A stretch of 64,000 nt of DNA from Novosphingobium sp. Fuku2-ISO-50 (GCF_001519055.1 NZ_KQ954293.1:62001-126000), one strand, 5' to 3'. Counted from the stretch's first letter, positions 49,172 to 58,439 are shown. The notes: generated by a model from the sequence alone, not told the origin. A program made the numbers and translations.

Positions 49172-52100
49172 GATGCCTCCACAGATAGTGGCACGCCATC
49201 GTCGCGCAAGACAACATAGATCGCGGGGATCACCAGCAGCGTCAGCAAAGTGGACGAGGCCAGGCCAAACAGCAGCGAGATCGCCAGTCCCTGAAAGATC
49301 GGATCGGTCAGGATCACGCTGGCGCCGATCATGGCCGCCGCTGCGGTCAGCGCGATGGGCTTGACGCGGATGCGCCCGGCCTCGAGCAGCACCGCACGCA
49401 ACGGTTTGCCCGGGGTGCTGGCATGGCGGATGAAATCGACCAGCAGGATCGAATTGCGCACGATGATGCCCGCCAGCGCGATAAAGCCGATCATGCTGGT
49501 GGCGGTAAACGGCGCGCCGAACAGCATGTGGCCGATAACGATGCCGATCAGCGTCAGCGGCACCGGCGTCAGGATCACCAGCGGCAGTTTGAACGAGCCG
49601 AACTGCCCGACCACCAGCACATAGATCGCGAGCAAGGCAACCATGAAGGCCCCGCCCATGTCGCGGAAGGTAACCCACGTGATTTCCCATTCGCCATCCC
49701 ACAACAGGCTGGCATGGCTTTCATCGTCAGGCTGGCCGTGGAGCAGGATCACGGGCTTGGCCAGGCCTTTGCCCGCCCAATCATAGGCATCGATCGCCTG
49801 ATCGACCGCCAGCATGCCATAGATCGGCGCTTCATAGCGCCCGGCAAGATCAGCCATGACCATTGTCGCACCGCGCCCATCGCGCCGGAACATGGCCTGC
49901 CCGCCCAGTTCGCTGTGCGCATCGACCAGCGCACCCAGGCTCAGCAATTGCCCGGAGGGCGCCATCGCGACAGGCGTTGCCGCCAGGTCGCCACTCCACT
50001 GCCGCTGGCTCTGGTCAAGCCCGAACACGATCGGCAAAGGATCGCGATCGGCGCCGCGCGGCGCATAGCCGAGCGTCTGCGTCCCCATCAAAGCGCCGAT
50101 ACTGTCCAGCACTTGCCGTTCGCTGACGCCATATTGGTCGAGCTTGCTGCGGTCAGGCACCAACCGCAACGTGGGCACGGCATGGCCAAACGAATTGTCG
50201 GTATCGACGATGAACGGCACCGATTTGAAGATCTGTTCCACCGCCAGCGCGGTCTTTTGGCGCGTCGCCTCGTCCGGGCCATAGATTTCAGCCAGCAGCG
50301 TTGCCAGCACCGGCGGTCCGGGCGGGGTTTCCACGACTTTGATTACGCCGCCTTCCGGCAGGGCGATCCCCTTCAGCCGCTCGCGCAAGTCGACCGCAAT
50401 GGCGTGGCTCGACCGGCTGCGGTCACCCATGGGCTTGAGGCTGACCATGACATCGCCGAGATTGGGCGCGGCGCGCAGGAAATAATGGCGCACCAGACCG
50501 TTGAAGTTGAACGGCGCGGCGGTGCCGGCGTAGCTTTCCATCGCGGTGACTTCGGGCATCTGCCGCGCGACGGCCGACGCCGCCTCCAACACGCGCGAGG
50601 TGCCTTCAAGGCTGGTGCCGACGGGCATGTCGACCACCAGTTGCACTTCGCTCTTGTTGTCAAACGGTAGCAGCTTCACCACCACCGCCTTGAAATAGAA
50701 CATGCTGCACGCAACCAGCGTGGCAACCCCGACACCGATCAGAAAACCGCGCGCGCTGGCACGGGTGGCGATCACGCGTGAGGCATACCGGGCATAGATT
50801 GCGCCCAGCCGACCGCCACCGGCCATTTCGTGGTCGTGCCCGGTCAGCGCCTTGCGCGCAAAGCGGATCATCAGCCAGGGCGCAATGATCACCGCGACAA
50901 AGAAGCTGAACACCATCGCCGCCGAGGCATTGATCGGAATGGGCGCCATATAGGGGCCCATCAGTCCCGACACGAACAGCATCGGCAGAAGCGCCGCAAC
51001 CACCGTCAGCGTGGCGATGATCGTGGGATTGCCGACTTCGGCGACCGCCTCGATCGCGGCCTGCTGCCGGCTGCGGCCATCGCGCATCGCCCAATGGCGA
51101 GCGATGTTCTCGATCATCACGATCGCGTCATCGACCAGGATGCCGATCGAGAAGATCAGCGCGAACAGGCTGACCCGGTTGATCGAAAAACCCATGATGC
51201 GCGAGGCGAACATCGTCAGCATGATCGTGGTGGGGATGACGATCGCGGTCACCCCGGCTTCGCGCCAGCCAATCGCAAAACCGATCAGGATGACGATAGA
51301 CACCGTGGCGAGCGCCAGGTGGAAGATCAGCTCGTTCGCCTTGTCGTCCGCCGACTGGCCGTAATTGCGCGTGACGTTGACGGCCACGCCCGCCGGGACC
51401 AGTGAGCCCTTCAACGCTTCGACCCGGGCGATCACCGCCTGCGAGACATTGACCGCGTTGGCGCCGTTGCGCTTGGCCACGGCGATGGACACCGCAGGGG
51501 CAGAGGTCCAGCCATGCTGCGCGTCCCTTGCCCAGCGCCAACTGCGCGCCTGATCCTGAGTCGCGCCGGTCACGACTTGCGCGACATCACCCAGCTGCAC
51601 CGGTGCGCCGCCAGCTGAACGCACGGTCAGCGCGCGCACTTCGTCGGCGCTGGTCAACGACCGGCCAGCGGTCACCGCCATGGCGGCGCCGTTTTCGCGC
51701 ACCGTGCCGCCGGGAAAGCTGCGCCCGGCCTGACCGATCGCATCCATGACAGCAGACAGCGGCACGCGGGCAGCTGCCAGGCGCGCGGGATCGGGGATCA
51801 CGCGGATGGCGTCCTGCTGGCCGCCGGTGATGAAGGTAATGCCGACATCATCCACTTTTGCGACTTCGCTGCGCAGCTTGGTCGCCAGTTCGAAAAGCGT
51901 GCGGTCATCCCATTGCCCGACCGCGCCCGGTTTGGGGGTCAGCGTCAAGACCACGATCGGCACATCGGATATGCCGCGCGTGGTGATCTGCGGCGGAGCA
52001 ATCCCGACCGGAATCCTGTCGACGTTGGCCTTGATCTTTTCGTCGATGCGGGTTGCTGCGGCTTCCGGATTGGACCCGACGACAAACCGCGCGGTCACGA

Positions 52101-52383
52101 GCACGCCATTGTCCTGCGCCTGGGTATAGACATGCTCGACGCCATCGACCGATTTGACGATCGTTTCGAGCGGCTTGGCGGCCAGCTCGATCGCATCGGG
52201 CGCCGAAAGGCCGGGGGTGGCCACGCGGATATCGACCATCGGCACGCTGATCTGCGGTTCTTCCTCGCGCGGGATGGTGATCGTGGCGATCAGCCCGACC
52301 ATGATCGCCGCCAGCAAAAACAGCGGCGTCAGCGGAGAAGCGATGGTGGCGCGCGTGATGCGGCCCGAAATGCCCAGATTCAT
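49168..52383 (-). CDS. RND efflux transporter, inner-membrane pump (AcrB family)
   Basis: A 1071-residue pump, the usual size. TM1 is TPLFLLAAIMVGLIATITIP, two large periplasmic domains follow TM1 and TM7, and the TM4 region has FSIGILVDDAIVMIENI with the proton-relay Asp pair near residue 407-408. The second half repeats the pattern (IALAGIIVRNSILLVDFIRH). The sequence resembles the heterogeneous HAE group lacking a known drug. It overlaps the membrane-fusion gene upstream and the ArsR gene downstream, both in ATGA, so it is made under persulfide control. The outer-membrane channel is probably the TolC-like gene at 55416. Confidence 0.9.
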   Translation of the reverse strand: MNLGISGRITRATIASPLTPLFLLAAIMVGLIATITIPREEEPQISVPMVDIRVATPGLSAPDAIELAAKPLETIVKSVDGVEHVYTQAQDNGVLVTARFVVGSNPEAAATRIDEKIKANVDRIPVGIAPPQITTRGISDVPIVVLTLTPKPGAVGQWDDRTLFELATKLRSEVAKVDDVGITFITGGQQDAIRVIPDPARLAAARVPLSAVMDAIGQAGRSFPGGTVRENGAAMAVTAGRSLTSADEVRALTVRSAGGAPVQLGDVAQVVTGATQDQARSWRWARDAQHGWTSAPAVSIAVAKRNGANAVNVSQAVIARVEALKGSLVPAGVAVNVTRNYGQSADDKANELIFHLALATVSIVILIGFAIGWREAGVTAIVIPTTIMLTMFASRIMGFSINRVSLFALIFSIGILVDDAIVMIENIARHWAMRDGRSRQQAAIEAVAEVGNPTIIATLTVVAALLPMLFVSGLMGPYMAPIPINASAAMVFSFFVAVIIAPWLMIRFARKALTGHDHEMAGGGRLGAIYARYASRVIATRASARGFLIGVGVATLVACSMFYFKAVVVKLLPFDNKSEVQLVVDMPVGTSLEGTSRVLEAASAVARQMPEVTAMESYAGTAAPFNFNGLVRHYFLRAAPNLGDVMVSLKPMGDRSRSSHAIAVDLRERLKGIALPEGGVIKVVETPPGPPVLATLLAEIYGPDEATRQKTALAVEQIFKSVPFIVDTDNSFGHAVPTLRLVPDRSKLDQYGVSERQVLDSIGALMGTQTLGYAPRGADRDPLPIVFGLDQSQRQWSGDLAATPVAMAPSGQLLSLGALVDAHSELGGQAMFRRDGRGATMVMADLAGRYEAPIYGMLAVDQAIDAYDWAGKGLAKPVILLHGQPDDESHASLLWDGEWEITWVTFRDMGGAFMVALLAIYVLVVGQFGSFKLPLVILTPVPLTLIGIVIGHMLFGAPFTATSMIGFIALAGIIVRNSILLVDFIRHASTPGKPLRAVLLEAGRIRVKPIALTAAAAMIGASVILTDPIFQGLAISLLFGLASSTLLTLLVIPAIYVVLRDDGVPLSVEAS

Positions 52384-53384
52384 TGCCCGCCACCTGCAAG
52401 GGTATCGCCGACATTCACGCCGGAAAGAATCTCGATATTGCCGCCCTGCGCCGGCGCTGTCTGCACCGGCACGCGCATCGCGGTGCCGTCATGCGCCACC
52501 ACAGTCACGGTATCGAGCCCAAAGCGTGTGGTCACAAACTGCTTGGGCACCAACATCGCATGGTGCGTCCCTGCGGCCACACGAGCGGACATGCGCCGAT
52601 CGATCAACCGGGCATCCAGTCCCGGGACAGCCACATCGGCAGAAACCTGCCCAGCCTGCACAGCGGGATAGACGCGGGTCACCGTGCCCTCATTGGCAAG
52701 GCCGTCGACCTGTACCTTTGCACCCGGCAGCACTTTGGCAGCCAGGCCTTCAGGCAAATCAAGCCGCAGCAGCACCGGGCCGGAAGTCACCACCGCAATC
52801 ACCATGCCCGGCGTGACCGGCGCACCGGCGGGCACATCGGCGCGCAGCACGCGACCGTCGGACGGCGCCACCACCGCGCCCTGCCCGGCCATCGCATTGA
52901 CCGAAGACTGTTGCGCCCGCGCCGCCTGTACTTGCGCCCCGGCCGCATTGGCCGCGGCTTCGACTTGTTCGAGCCGTGCCTTGGCATAGACGCCGTTCTG
53001 GTAAAGGAAACGCACACGGTCCAGCTCCGCCTTCGCCTGACTGGCCTGAGCCCCGGCCGCAGCCGCCTGAGCACCGTAAGCGCTCGCCTGAAAGCCCAGT
53101 TGCGTGTCGGTGATCCGTCCGATGGCCTGTCCCCGGCGGACGCTATCGCCAGCCCGTACCGACAGGCTGGAAAGTATGCCCGGAATCCGCGCAAGCACCT
53201 GGGCCTGATCGCGCGTCGTCACTTGGGCGGAAACGCTTTGCCAATCGGGCGCATCGCTCATTGCCACGGTCATGCGCGGGCCGGAAGGCGCCTTTGCCGG
53301 CACCTCCGGTTGCTTGTCGCTGCCGCATCCGGCCAGTGCCACCACCCCGGTCAGCAATGCTGCCAGAACCACGCCCTTGCGCAT
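52380..53384 (-). CDS. RND periplasmic adaptor (membrane fusion) lipoprotein
   Basis: A 334-residue HlyD/AcrA-type adaptor. The signal ends in LTGVVALAGCGSD, a lipobox that would anchor the mature protein at Cys. LARIPGILSSLSVRAGDSVRRG near residue 71-92 is the first half of the lipoyl domain, QAAAAGAQASQAKAELDRV-type sequence is the alpha hairpin, and VAPSDGRVLRADVPAGAPV is the second lipoyl half. AGGAGAGGC precedes the ATG at 53384. A GTG one codon earlier is possible. It links the RND pump to an outer-membrane channel. Confidence 0.88.
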   Translation of the reverse strand: MRKGVVLAALLTGVVALAGCGSDKQPEVPAKAPSGPRMTVAMSDAPDWQSVSAQVTTRDQAQVLARIPGILSSLSVRAGDSVRRGQAIGRITDTQLGFQASAYGAQAAAAGAQASQAKAELDRVRFLYQNGVYAKARLEQVEAAANAAGAQVQAARAQQSSVNAMAGQGAVVAPSDGRVLRADVPAGAPVTPGMVIAVVTSGPVLLRLDLPEGLAAKVLPGAKVQVDGLANEGTVTRVYPAVQAGQVSADVAVPGLDARLIDRRMSARVAAGTHHAMLVPKQFVTTRFGLDTVTVVAHDGTAMRVPVQTAPAQGGNIEILSGVNVGDTLAGGGQ

Positions 53385-53415
53385 CACGCCTCTCCTGCCG
53401 TCTTGATGTTATGGT

Positions 53416-53754
53416 TCAGCGCTCGATCGGCAGGCCGGCCGACTTCCATGCGCCGAACCCGCCCGCCAGATGGGTGTCAACAGCGGCCTGCGCCGTGACA
53501 CATTTGTCGAGCGCCGTAGCGGACCGTTTGCCGCCAAGGCAATTGAGCACCAGGGTCTTGCCCTTGGGATCGGGCAGTTTGCTGGCCTGAAAGGTCGACA
53601 ACGGCATGTTGATCGCGCCCGGAATATGCCCGGCGGCAAATTCATCCACTTCGCGCACATCGACCACCAGCGCTTGTTGCGCCTTGATCATTGCGTTGAG
53701 CGCATCAGCACCAATCTCGCGGTGTTTCACCGATTTTCCAAAACCAAAGACCAT
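53416..53754 (-). CDS. Rhodanese-like sulfurtransferase
   Basis: A single-domain rhodanese of 112 residues. The active-site loop is NCLGGKRS with Cys72, and VVDVREVDEFAAGHIPGAINMP near residue 30-51 is the CH2-A signature. It carries sulfane sulfur from persulfides to sulfite or other acceptors in the cytoplasm. It is the first gene of the leftward operon, directly facing the SQR promoter. In sulfide oxidation it would make thiosulfate from the sulfite and persulfide produced by the rightward genes. Confidence 0.88.
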   Translation of the reverse strand: MVFGFGKSVKHREIGADALNAMIKAQQALVVDVREVDEFAAGHIPGAINMPLSTFQASKLPDPKGKTLVLNCLGGKRSATALDKCVTAQAAVDTHLAGGFGAWKSAGLPIER

Positions 53755-53808
53755 CGCTGCAGATCCCTTTCAATGCGGACGGCGCCACCCTCTAAAATCA
53801 TCACTTGC

Positions 53809-53832
53809 TTATATGCGGCGTAAGTCATATTA
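53809..53832. promoter_or_regulatory. Operator-like inverted repeat between rhodanese and SQR operons
   Basis: TTATATG (53809-53815) and CATATTA (53826-53832) match at 6 of 7 positions around a 10-base spacer, in the AT-rich part of the 152-base divergent region. The SqrR/BigR-like repressor at 48827 is the expected ligand. The words TATATGCG and CATATTAGT recur at 46747-46768. Confidence 0.55.
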
Positions 53833-53906
53833 GTCAAGCGCGATTCAGGAACGCTGCGCGAATCTATCGTGACCGTGCCTAATGAAAACCTGAGGGAGAG
53901 TAGTCC

Positions 53907-55202
53907 ATGTCATTGCCCCGGATCATTGTCCTTGGCGCCGGCCTTGGCGGAACGATTGCAGCCTATGAACTCCGCGAGGCGACCAAAGGGCGCGCGGATG
54001 TCATGGTGGTGTCCGATACCGACGATTACTGGTTTGTCCCGTCGAACCCGTGGGTCGCGGTGCGTTGGCGCGAGCCGGATGCCATTCGTGTTCACTTGCC
54101 CCCGGTCATGAAAAAGCGCGGTATCGGCTTTACCAATGTGGGCTGCACCCGCGTTCATCCGACGGAAAATCGCCTCGATCTGGGCGATGGCAGCAGCATG
54201 ACCTATGATTATCTGGTCATCGCCACCGGGCCCGAACTGGCCTTTGACGAGATCAAGGGCCTGGGCCCCGACGGACACACCGTTTCGGTCTGTCGCACCG
54301 ATCACGCCAGCCACGCCGCCGATGAATTCGATGCCTTTTGCGCCAATCCGCGCCCGATCGTGGTCGGCGCAGCGCAGGGCGCATCGTGCTTTGGCCCGGC
54401 CTACGAATTTGCGCTGATCCTCGACACCGAGCTGCGCCGCCGCAAAATCCGCGACCAGGTGCCGATGACGTTTGTCACCTCGGAACCCTATGTCGGCCAC
54501 CTGGGGCTCGACGGCGTTGGTGACACCAAGGGTTTGCTCGAAAGCGAAATGCGCAACCGCCACATCAAATGGGTGACCAACGCGCGTATCACCAGCGTCG
54601 ATGACGGCATGATGCATGTCGAGGAAGTGGCCGAGGATGGCGCGGTAAAAAAGACCCACGACCTGCCGTTCGGCTATTCGATGATCCTGCCGGCGTTCCG
54701 CGGAATCAAGGCGGTGTTCGGGGTCGAAGGCCTGACCAACCCGCGCGGGTTCATTCTGGCCGACAAGTACCAGCGCAATCCCAATTTCAAGAACATCTAT
54801 TCGCTGGGCGTGTGCGTCGCCATTCCGCCGATCGGGCCGACCCCGGTGCCGGTGGGCGTGCCCAAGACCGGGTTCATGATCGAATCCATGGTGACGGCCG
54901 TCGCGCACAATCTCGCAGCGGAACTCGATGGCAAGCAACCGACCGACATCCCCAGCTGGAATGCCGTGTGCCTTGCGGATTTCGGCGACGGCGGCGTGGC
55001 ATTTGTCGCCCAGCCGCAGATCCCGCCGCGCAATGTCAACTGGTCGAGCCACGGCAAATGGGTCCACCTCGCCAAAGTCGGCTTCGAAAAGTACTTCCTG
55101 CGCAAAGTCCGGATGGGCACCAGCGAGCCGGCCTATGAAAAGCTCGCGCTGCAAATCTTGGGCATCAGCAAGCTGAAGGCAACCACGAAAGGAGCTTCAT
55201 GA
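53907..55202 (+). CDS. sqr: Sulfide:quinone oxidoreductase
   Basis: A 431-residue FAD enzyme. IIVLGAGLGGTIAAYELRE at residues 6-24 binds FAD. Cys161 (GASCFGPAYEF) and Cys303 (SLGVCVAIPP) are placed like the two sulfur-bridging active-site cysteines, and Cys80 or Cys129 may be the third. The C-terminal amphipathic region after residue 380 would attach to the membrane. It oxidises sulfide to persulfide or polysulfide and reduces quinone. GAGGGAGAG precedes the ATG. It overlaps the next gene in ATGA and leads the persulfide-handling operon. Confidence 0.88.
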   Translation: MSLPRIIVLGAGLGGTIAAYELREATKGRADVMVVSDTDDYWFVPSNPWVAVRWREPDAIRVHLPPVMKKRGIGFTNVGCTRVHPTENRLDLGDGSSMTYDYLVIATGPELAFDEIKGLGPDGHTVSVCRTDHASHAADEFDAFCANPRPIVVGAAQGASCFGPAYEFALILDTELRRRKIRDQVPMTFVTSEPYVGHLGLDGVGDTKGLLESEMRNRHIKWVTNARITSVDDGMMHVEEVAEDGAVKKTHDLPFGYSMILPAFRGIKAVFGVEGLTNPRGFILADKYQRNPNFKNIYSLGVCVAIPPIGPTPVPVGVPKTGFMIESMVTAVAHNLAAELDGKQPTDIPSWNAVCLADFGDGGVAFVAQPQIPPRNVNWSSHGKWVHLAKVGFEKYFLRKVRMGTSEPAYEKLALQILGISKLKATTKGAS

Positions 55203-55405
55203 TGACGCTTGATTCCGCCGTTATGCGTTTTGCCGGTGTTGTTGTTCTGGGCAGCGCTCTTGCTGCACATTTCATCAATCCCGCCTGGATCTGGTTGACC
55301 CTGTTTGCCGGCGCCAACATGTTTCAGGCGAGCTTTACCCGCTTTTGCCCTGCCGCCATCGTGTTCAAGGCGCTGGGTGTCAGGCCCGGCAACACCTTCA
55401 AGTAA
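55199..55405 (+). CDS. DUF2892 (YgaP membrane domain-like) small membrane protein
   Basis: A 68-residue protein with two transmembrane helices (near residues 8-26 and 28-45) and the signature FQASFTRFCPAAIVFKALG near residue 42-60. In YgaP the same domain is fused to a rhodanese, and free versions often accompany SQR and rhodanese genes. The single Cys in FCPA may take part in sulfur relay or thiocyanate/sulfide passage. It is coupled to SQR by ATGA and followed by AAGGA for the TolC-like gene. Confidence 0.82.
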   Translation: MMTLDSAVMRFAGVVVLGSALAAHFINPAWIWLTLFAGANMFQASFTRFCPAAIVFKALGVRPGNTFK

Positions 55406-55415
55406 GGATACCGTG

Positions 55416-56693
55416 ATGCGCTGCTGGTGCCTTGCCCGACTTCGCCCCCTTGCGCCCTTGCCCTTCCTGCTGCTGGCGCATTCGGCCAGCGCACAGGATC
55501 TGACCACCGCCATCAGCGATGCGCTGGGCCACGCGCCTGCGCTGGCCGAGGCGCAATCGGACGAAGCGCTCGCCAGCGCAAAACTCGACGCTGCCCGGGC
55601 TGAAGGGCATCCGCTGGTGTCGGTGCAAGGCCAGGTCGGCGCAGGCCGGATCGACAACGGCGGCTTTTTTGGCTTTACCGCGCAAAATGTCACGCCGCTG
55701 GCGGTGCAGGCAGGGGCCGAAATGCCGCTCTATGCCGGGGGCCGGGTAGCCGCCGCGATCGATCAGGCGCATGGCGGGGTAGACATGGCCAGACTGGGGC
55801 TGGCCGATGCGCGGGCGCGCACTATCGTTTCGGCCGTCGCGGCTTATGCTGAAGTGCTGACCGCGCGCCGGATCGAGGCGCGGTTTCGCCACTTGACGAG
55901 CGAACTGACCGAAGTCGAACGTCAGGCCGGCTTACGCTTCAAGACCGGCGAAATCCCGGCCTCAGAGCTTGCCGCCGCCACGGCTCGCCGTGCCGAAGGC
56001 GATGCCGGTCTGGCCGGCGCCGAAGGCCGAAGGATCAGCGCCGAAGCGCAGTTTCGCCGCCTGACCGGCCATGATGCCGGGGCGCTTGCTCCCCTGCCCG
56101 CCTTGCCGGCAACACCGCCGACACTCGATGAAGCGGTCGATTCTGCGCATCAGGCCAATCCGGCGCTGGCGCAGGCCGAAAAGGGCATCGACATCGCCCG
56201 CGCTGGCGTGCGCGCAGCCAAAGCCGAAAGCCTGCCGACGATCGGCGCCTTTGCCGAAGCGACCCGCACCCGCGACCAGTTCTTCCCCGGATACCAGGCC
56301 GATGCGTTCGCAGTGGGCATTCGCGGCCACTGGACGCTGTGGGCGGGCGGGCGGACCAATGCCAAAATTCACGAGGCCGATGCCACGCTGGACGGCAGCG
56401 AGGCGCGCGCCCGCGATGCCCGCGACAGCGTCGACAGCGCAGTGATCACGGCGTGGACGGGCCTTGCCACGGCCGGGCACATGGTGGCTGCCACCGCTGC
56501 ACGTTCCGCAGCCGCAGCCGAAGCCTTGCGTTCGACCCAGTTGGAAGCGAAAGTCGGCGCCAAGCCCACGCTGGCGGTGCTCGATGCCGAACGCGAGGCC
56601 ATGGCCGCCGAAGCTGCCATGATCGAGGCCGAGGGCCAGCGGCTGATCGCCGCCTGGCAGCTCAACGCGCTGACCGGCGCACTGTCGCCATGA
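55416..56693 (+). CDS. TolC-family outer-membrane channel protein
   Basis: A 425-residue protein with a signal peptide (LPFLLLAHSASAQ) and the two repeated coiled-coil halves of TolC proteins: LTTAISDALGHAPALAEAQ near residue 30-48, LTARRIEARFRHLTSEL, then LDEAVDSAHQANPALAQAEK near residue 235-254 and FAVGIRGHWTLWAGGR near residue 295-310. The ATG at 55416 follows AAGGA. No pump gene lies in this operon, so it most likely completes the RND system encoded in the divergent operon. That would put all three parts under one sulfide-responsive control. Confidence 0.85.
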   Translation: MRCWCLARLRPLAPLPFLLLAHSASAQDLTTAISDALGHAPALAEAQSDEALASAKLDAARAEGHPLVSVQGQVGAGRIDNGGFFGFTAQNVTPLAVQAGAEMPLYAGGRVAAAIDQAHGGVDMARLGLADARARTIVSAVAAYAEVLTARRIEARFRHLTSELTEVERQAGLRFKTGEIPASELAAATARRAEGDAGLAGAEGRRISAEAQFRRLTGHDAGALAPLPALPATPPTLDEAVDSAHQANPALAQAEKGIDIARAGVRAAKAESLPTIGAFAEATRTRDQFFPGYQADAFAVGIRGHWTLWAGGRTNAKIHEADATLDGSEARARDARDSVDSAVITAWTGLATAGHMVAATAARSAAAAEALRSTQLEAKVGAKPTLAVLDAEREAMAAEAAMIEAEGQRLIAAWQLNALTGALSP

Positions 56694-57601
56694 CCGACCA
56701 CGCGCTCGCCCGCGCCCAAACCATCATCGGTTCAGGCGGCACCCCGATCGTGCGGAGCTTCTTCGACGAGGCCACGTTCACCGCCACGCATGTCGTGCAC
56801 GACCCAGTCAGCCGTCAGGCTGCGGTGATCGACCCTGTGCTCGATTTCGACCCGGCCTCGGGCCGCACCGGCACTGTCGCTGCCGAAGCGGTTGCGGCCT
56901 ATGTCGAGGCGCTCGATCTGACCGTGGCCATGCTGATGGAAACCCATGCCCATGCCGATCATCTGTCGGCGGCGACCTGGTTGCAGGCGAGGCTGGGTGG
57001 CCAGGTCGTGATCGGGCGCGATATCGTCACAGTGCAGAAGACCTTCGGCGATCTGTTCAACGAACCCGCCGGCTTTGCGCGCGACGGTTCGCAGTTCGAC
57101 CTCCTGATCGGCGATGGTGACAGCCTTGCCCTGGGCATGATTGCGGGCGTTGCGCTCCATGTGCCGGGGCATACCCCGGCCTGTATGGCCTATGTCATCG
57201 GCGACGCGCTGTTTGTCGGCGATACGTTGTTCATGCCGGACTATGGCACCGCCCGTGCCGATTTTCCCGGCGGAGAAGCGGCGATGCTGTTCCGGTCGAT
57301 CCGCCGGCTGATGCAGCTTCCCGCTGCAACGCGGGTGTTCCTGTGCCACGATTACGGCGCGCCCGGTCGCGATCACTTCGTCTGGGAAACCACCATCGGC
57401 GACGAACGGGCGCACAACATCCATGTTCACGAAGGCATCGGTGAAGTTGATTTTGTCACGATGCGCCAGGCCCGCGACGCGACGCTGTCCATGCCGCGCC
57501 TGATGCTGCCTGCGGTACAGGTGAACATGCGCGCAGGGCACCTGCCCGATGCCGAGGCCAACGGCGTCAGTTATCTCAAGCTTCCGGTCAACCTGCTCTG
57601 A
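56690..57601 (+). CDS. MBL-fold persulfide-dioxygenase-like hydrolase (Blh/ETHE1 type)
   Basis: A 303-residue metallo-beta-lactamase-fold protein. THAHADHL near residue 85-92 gives His86, His88, Asp90 and His91. His161 (VPGHTP), Asp178 (VGDTLF) and His220 (FLCHDYG) complete the iron site pattern of ETHE1-type enzymes. RADFPGG near residue 189-195 is typical of persulfide dioxygenases and of Blh from BigR operons. It should oxidise glutathione persulfide to sulfite. The ATG overlaps the TolC stop. The extra C-terminal 60 residues (RAHNIHVHEGIGE) are characteristic of the Blh branch. Confidence 0.87.
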   Translation: MTDHALARAQTIIGSGGTPIVRSFFDEATFTATHVVHDPVSRQAAVIDPVLDFDPASGRTGTVAAEAVAAYVEALDLTVAMLMETHAHADHLSAATWLQARLGGQVVIGRDIVTVQKTFGDLFNEPAGFARDGSQFDLLIGDGDSLALGMIAGVALHVPGHTPACMAYVIGDALFVGDTLFMPDYGTARADFPGGEAAMLFRSIRRLMQLPAATRVFLCHDYGAPGRDHFVWETTIGDERAHNIHVHEGIGEVDFVTMRQARDATLSMPRLMLPAVQVNMRAGHLPDAEANGVSYLKLPVNLL

Positions 57602-57603
57602 TC

Positions 57604-58386
57604 ATGAACCTGCTGCATGCCGTGCTGTCGCTGCTGAGCGGAGGTCTGGTCGGCTTTACGCTGGGTCTGTTGGGCGGCGGCGGGTCGGTCCTGGCGGTGC
57701 CGTTGATGGTTTACGTCGTCGGCGTGCGAAATCCGCATCTGGCCATCGGCACCAGCGCCTTTGCGGTGGCCGTCAACGCCATGGCGGGGCTGGCGGGACA
57801 TGCGCGCGGGCGTAACGTCAACTGGCCGATCGGCGCAGCGTTTGCCCTGGCCGGTGTGATCGGCGCGCTGGCCGGATCGAGTCTGGGCAAGGCGATCAAT
57901 GGCCAGCGGCTGCTGTTTCTGTTTGCCCTGCTGATGATCGTGGTCGCAGCGGCAATGTTCCGATCGCGCAGCGCTAGCGGAATTGACGGCGTGACCTGCC
58001 ATCGCGGCAACCTGCCACGCGTGCTCGGCTTTGGCTTTGCGACGGGATGTCTTTCCGGATTTTTCGGCATCGGCGGGGGATTTCTGATCGTGCCCGCGCT
58101 GATCGCGGCGACATCCCTGCCAATCTATCAGGCCATTGGCACATCGCTGGTCGCGGTCAGCGCGTTCGGCCTGACCACGGCTGCGAATTACGCCGCTTCG
58201 GGCCTGGTCGACTGGTCTCTGGCCGGCACGTTCATCGCAGGCGGGATGGGCGGCACCGTGCTGGGCACTGCTGCCTCGCGGCGTCTTTCTGCCCGCAAGG
58301 GGCAGCTCAACATGCTGTTCGCGGCCGGCATCGTGCTGGTGGCGATCTATATGCTTTACCGCAGTTGGGCGGCGCTGTCCGCTTAG
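57604..58386 (+). CDS. TSUP (TauE/SafE) family sulfite exporter
   Basis: A 260-residue membrane protein with about seven or eight hydrophobic helices. SGGLVGFTLGLLGGGGSVLA near residue 13-32 and the related GCLSGFFGIGGGFLIVPALI near residue 143-162 are the two internal repeats of the TSUP family. It likely exports sulfite or another sulfur anion made by the persulfide dioxygenase. It begins 2 bases after the previous stop and ends the operon, followed by a strong hairpin. BigR operons of other bacteria contain a comparable TSUP gene. Confidence 0.87.
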   Translation: MNLLHAVLSLLSGGLVGFTLGLLGGGGSVLAVPLMVYVVGVRNPHLAIGTSAFAVAVNAMAGLAGHARGRNVNWPIGAAFALAGVIGALAGSSLGKAINGQRLLFLFALLMIVVAAAMFRSRSASGIDGVTCHRGNLPRVLGFGFATGCLSGFFGIGGGFLIVPALIAATSLPIYQAIGTSLVAVSAFGLTTAANYAASGLVDWSLAGTFIAGGMGGTVLGTAASRRLSARKGQLNMLFAAGIVLVAIYMLYRSWAALSA

Positions 58387-58398
58387 CTTTACCAAAAA

Positions 58399-58439
58399 CG
58401 AAACCCCCACAGATCCCAAGCGGACTTGCGGGGGTTTCG
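58399..58439 (-). terminator. Hairpin terminator between TSUP and cyd genes
   Basis: CGAAACCCCC (58399-58408) pairs perfectly with GGGGGTTTCG (58430-58439). On the minus strand the stem is followed by TTTTTGG, as expected for the end of the leftward cydABX transcript. The plus strand lacks a T tract but may still use it for the TSUP operon. Confidence 0.75.
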
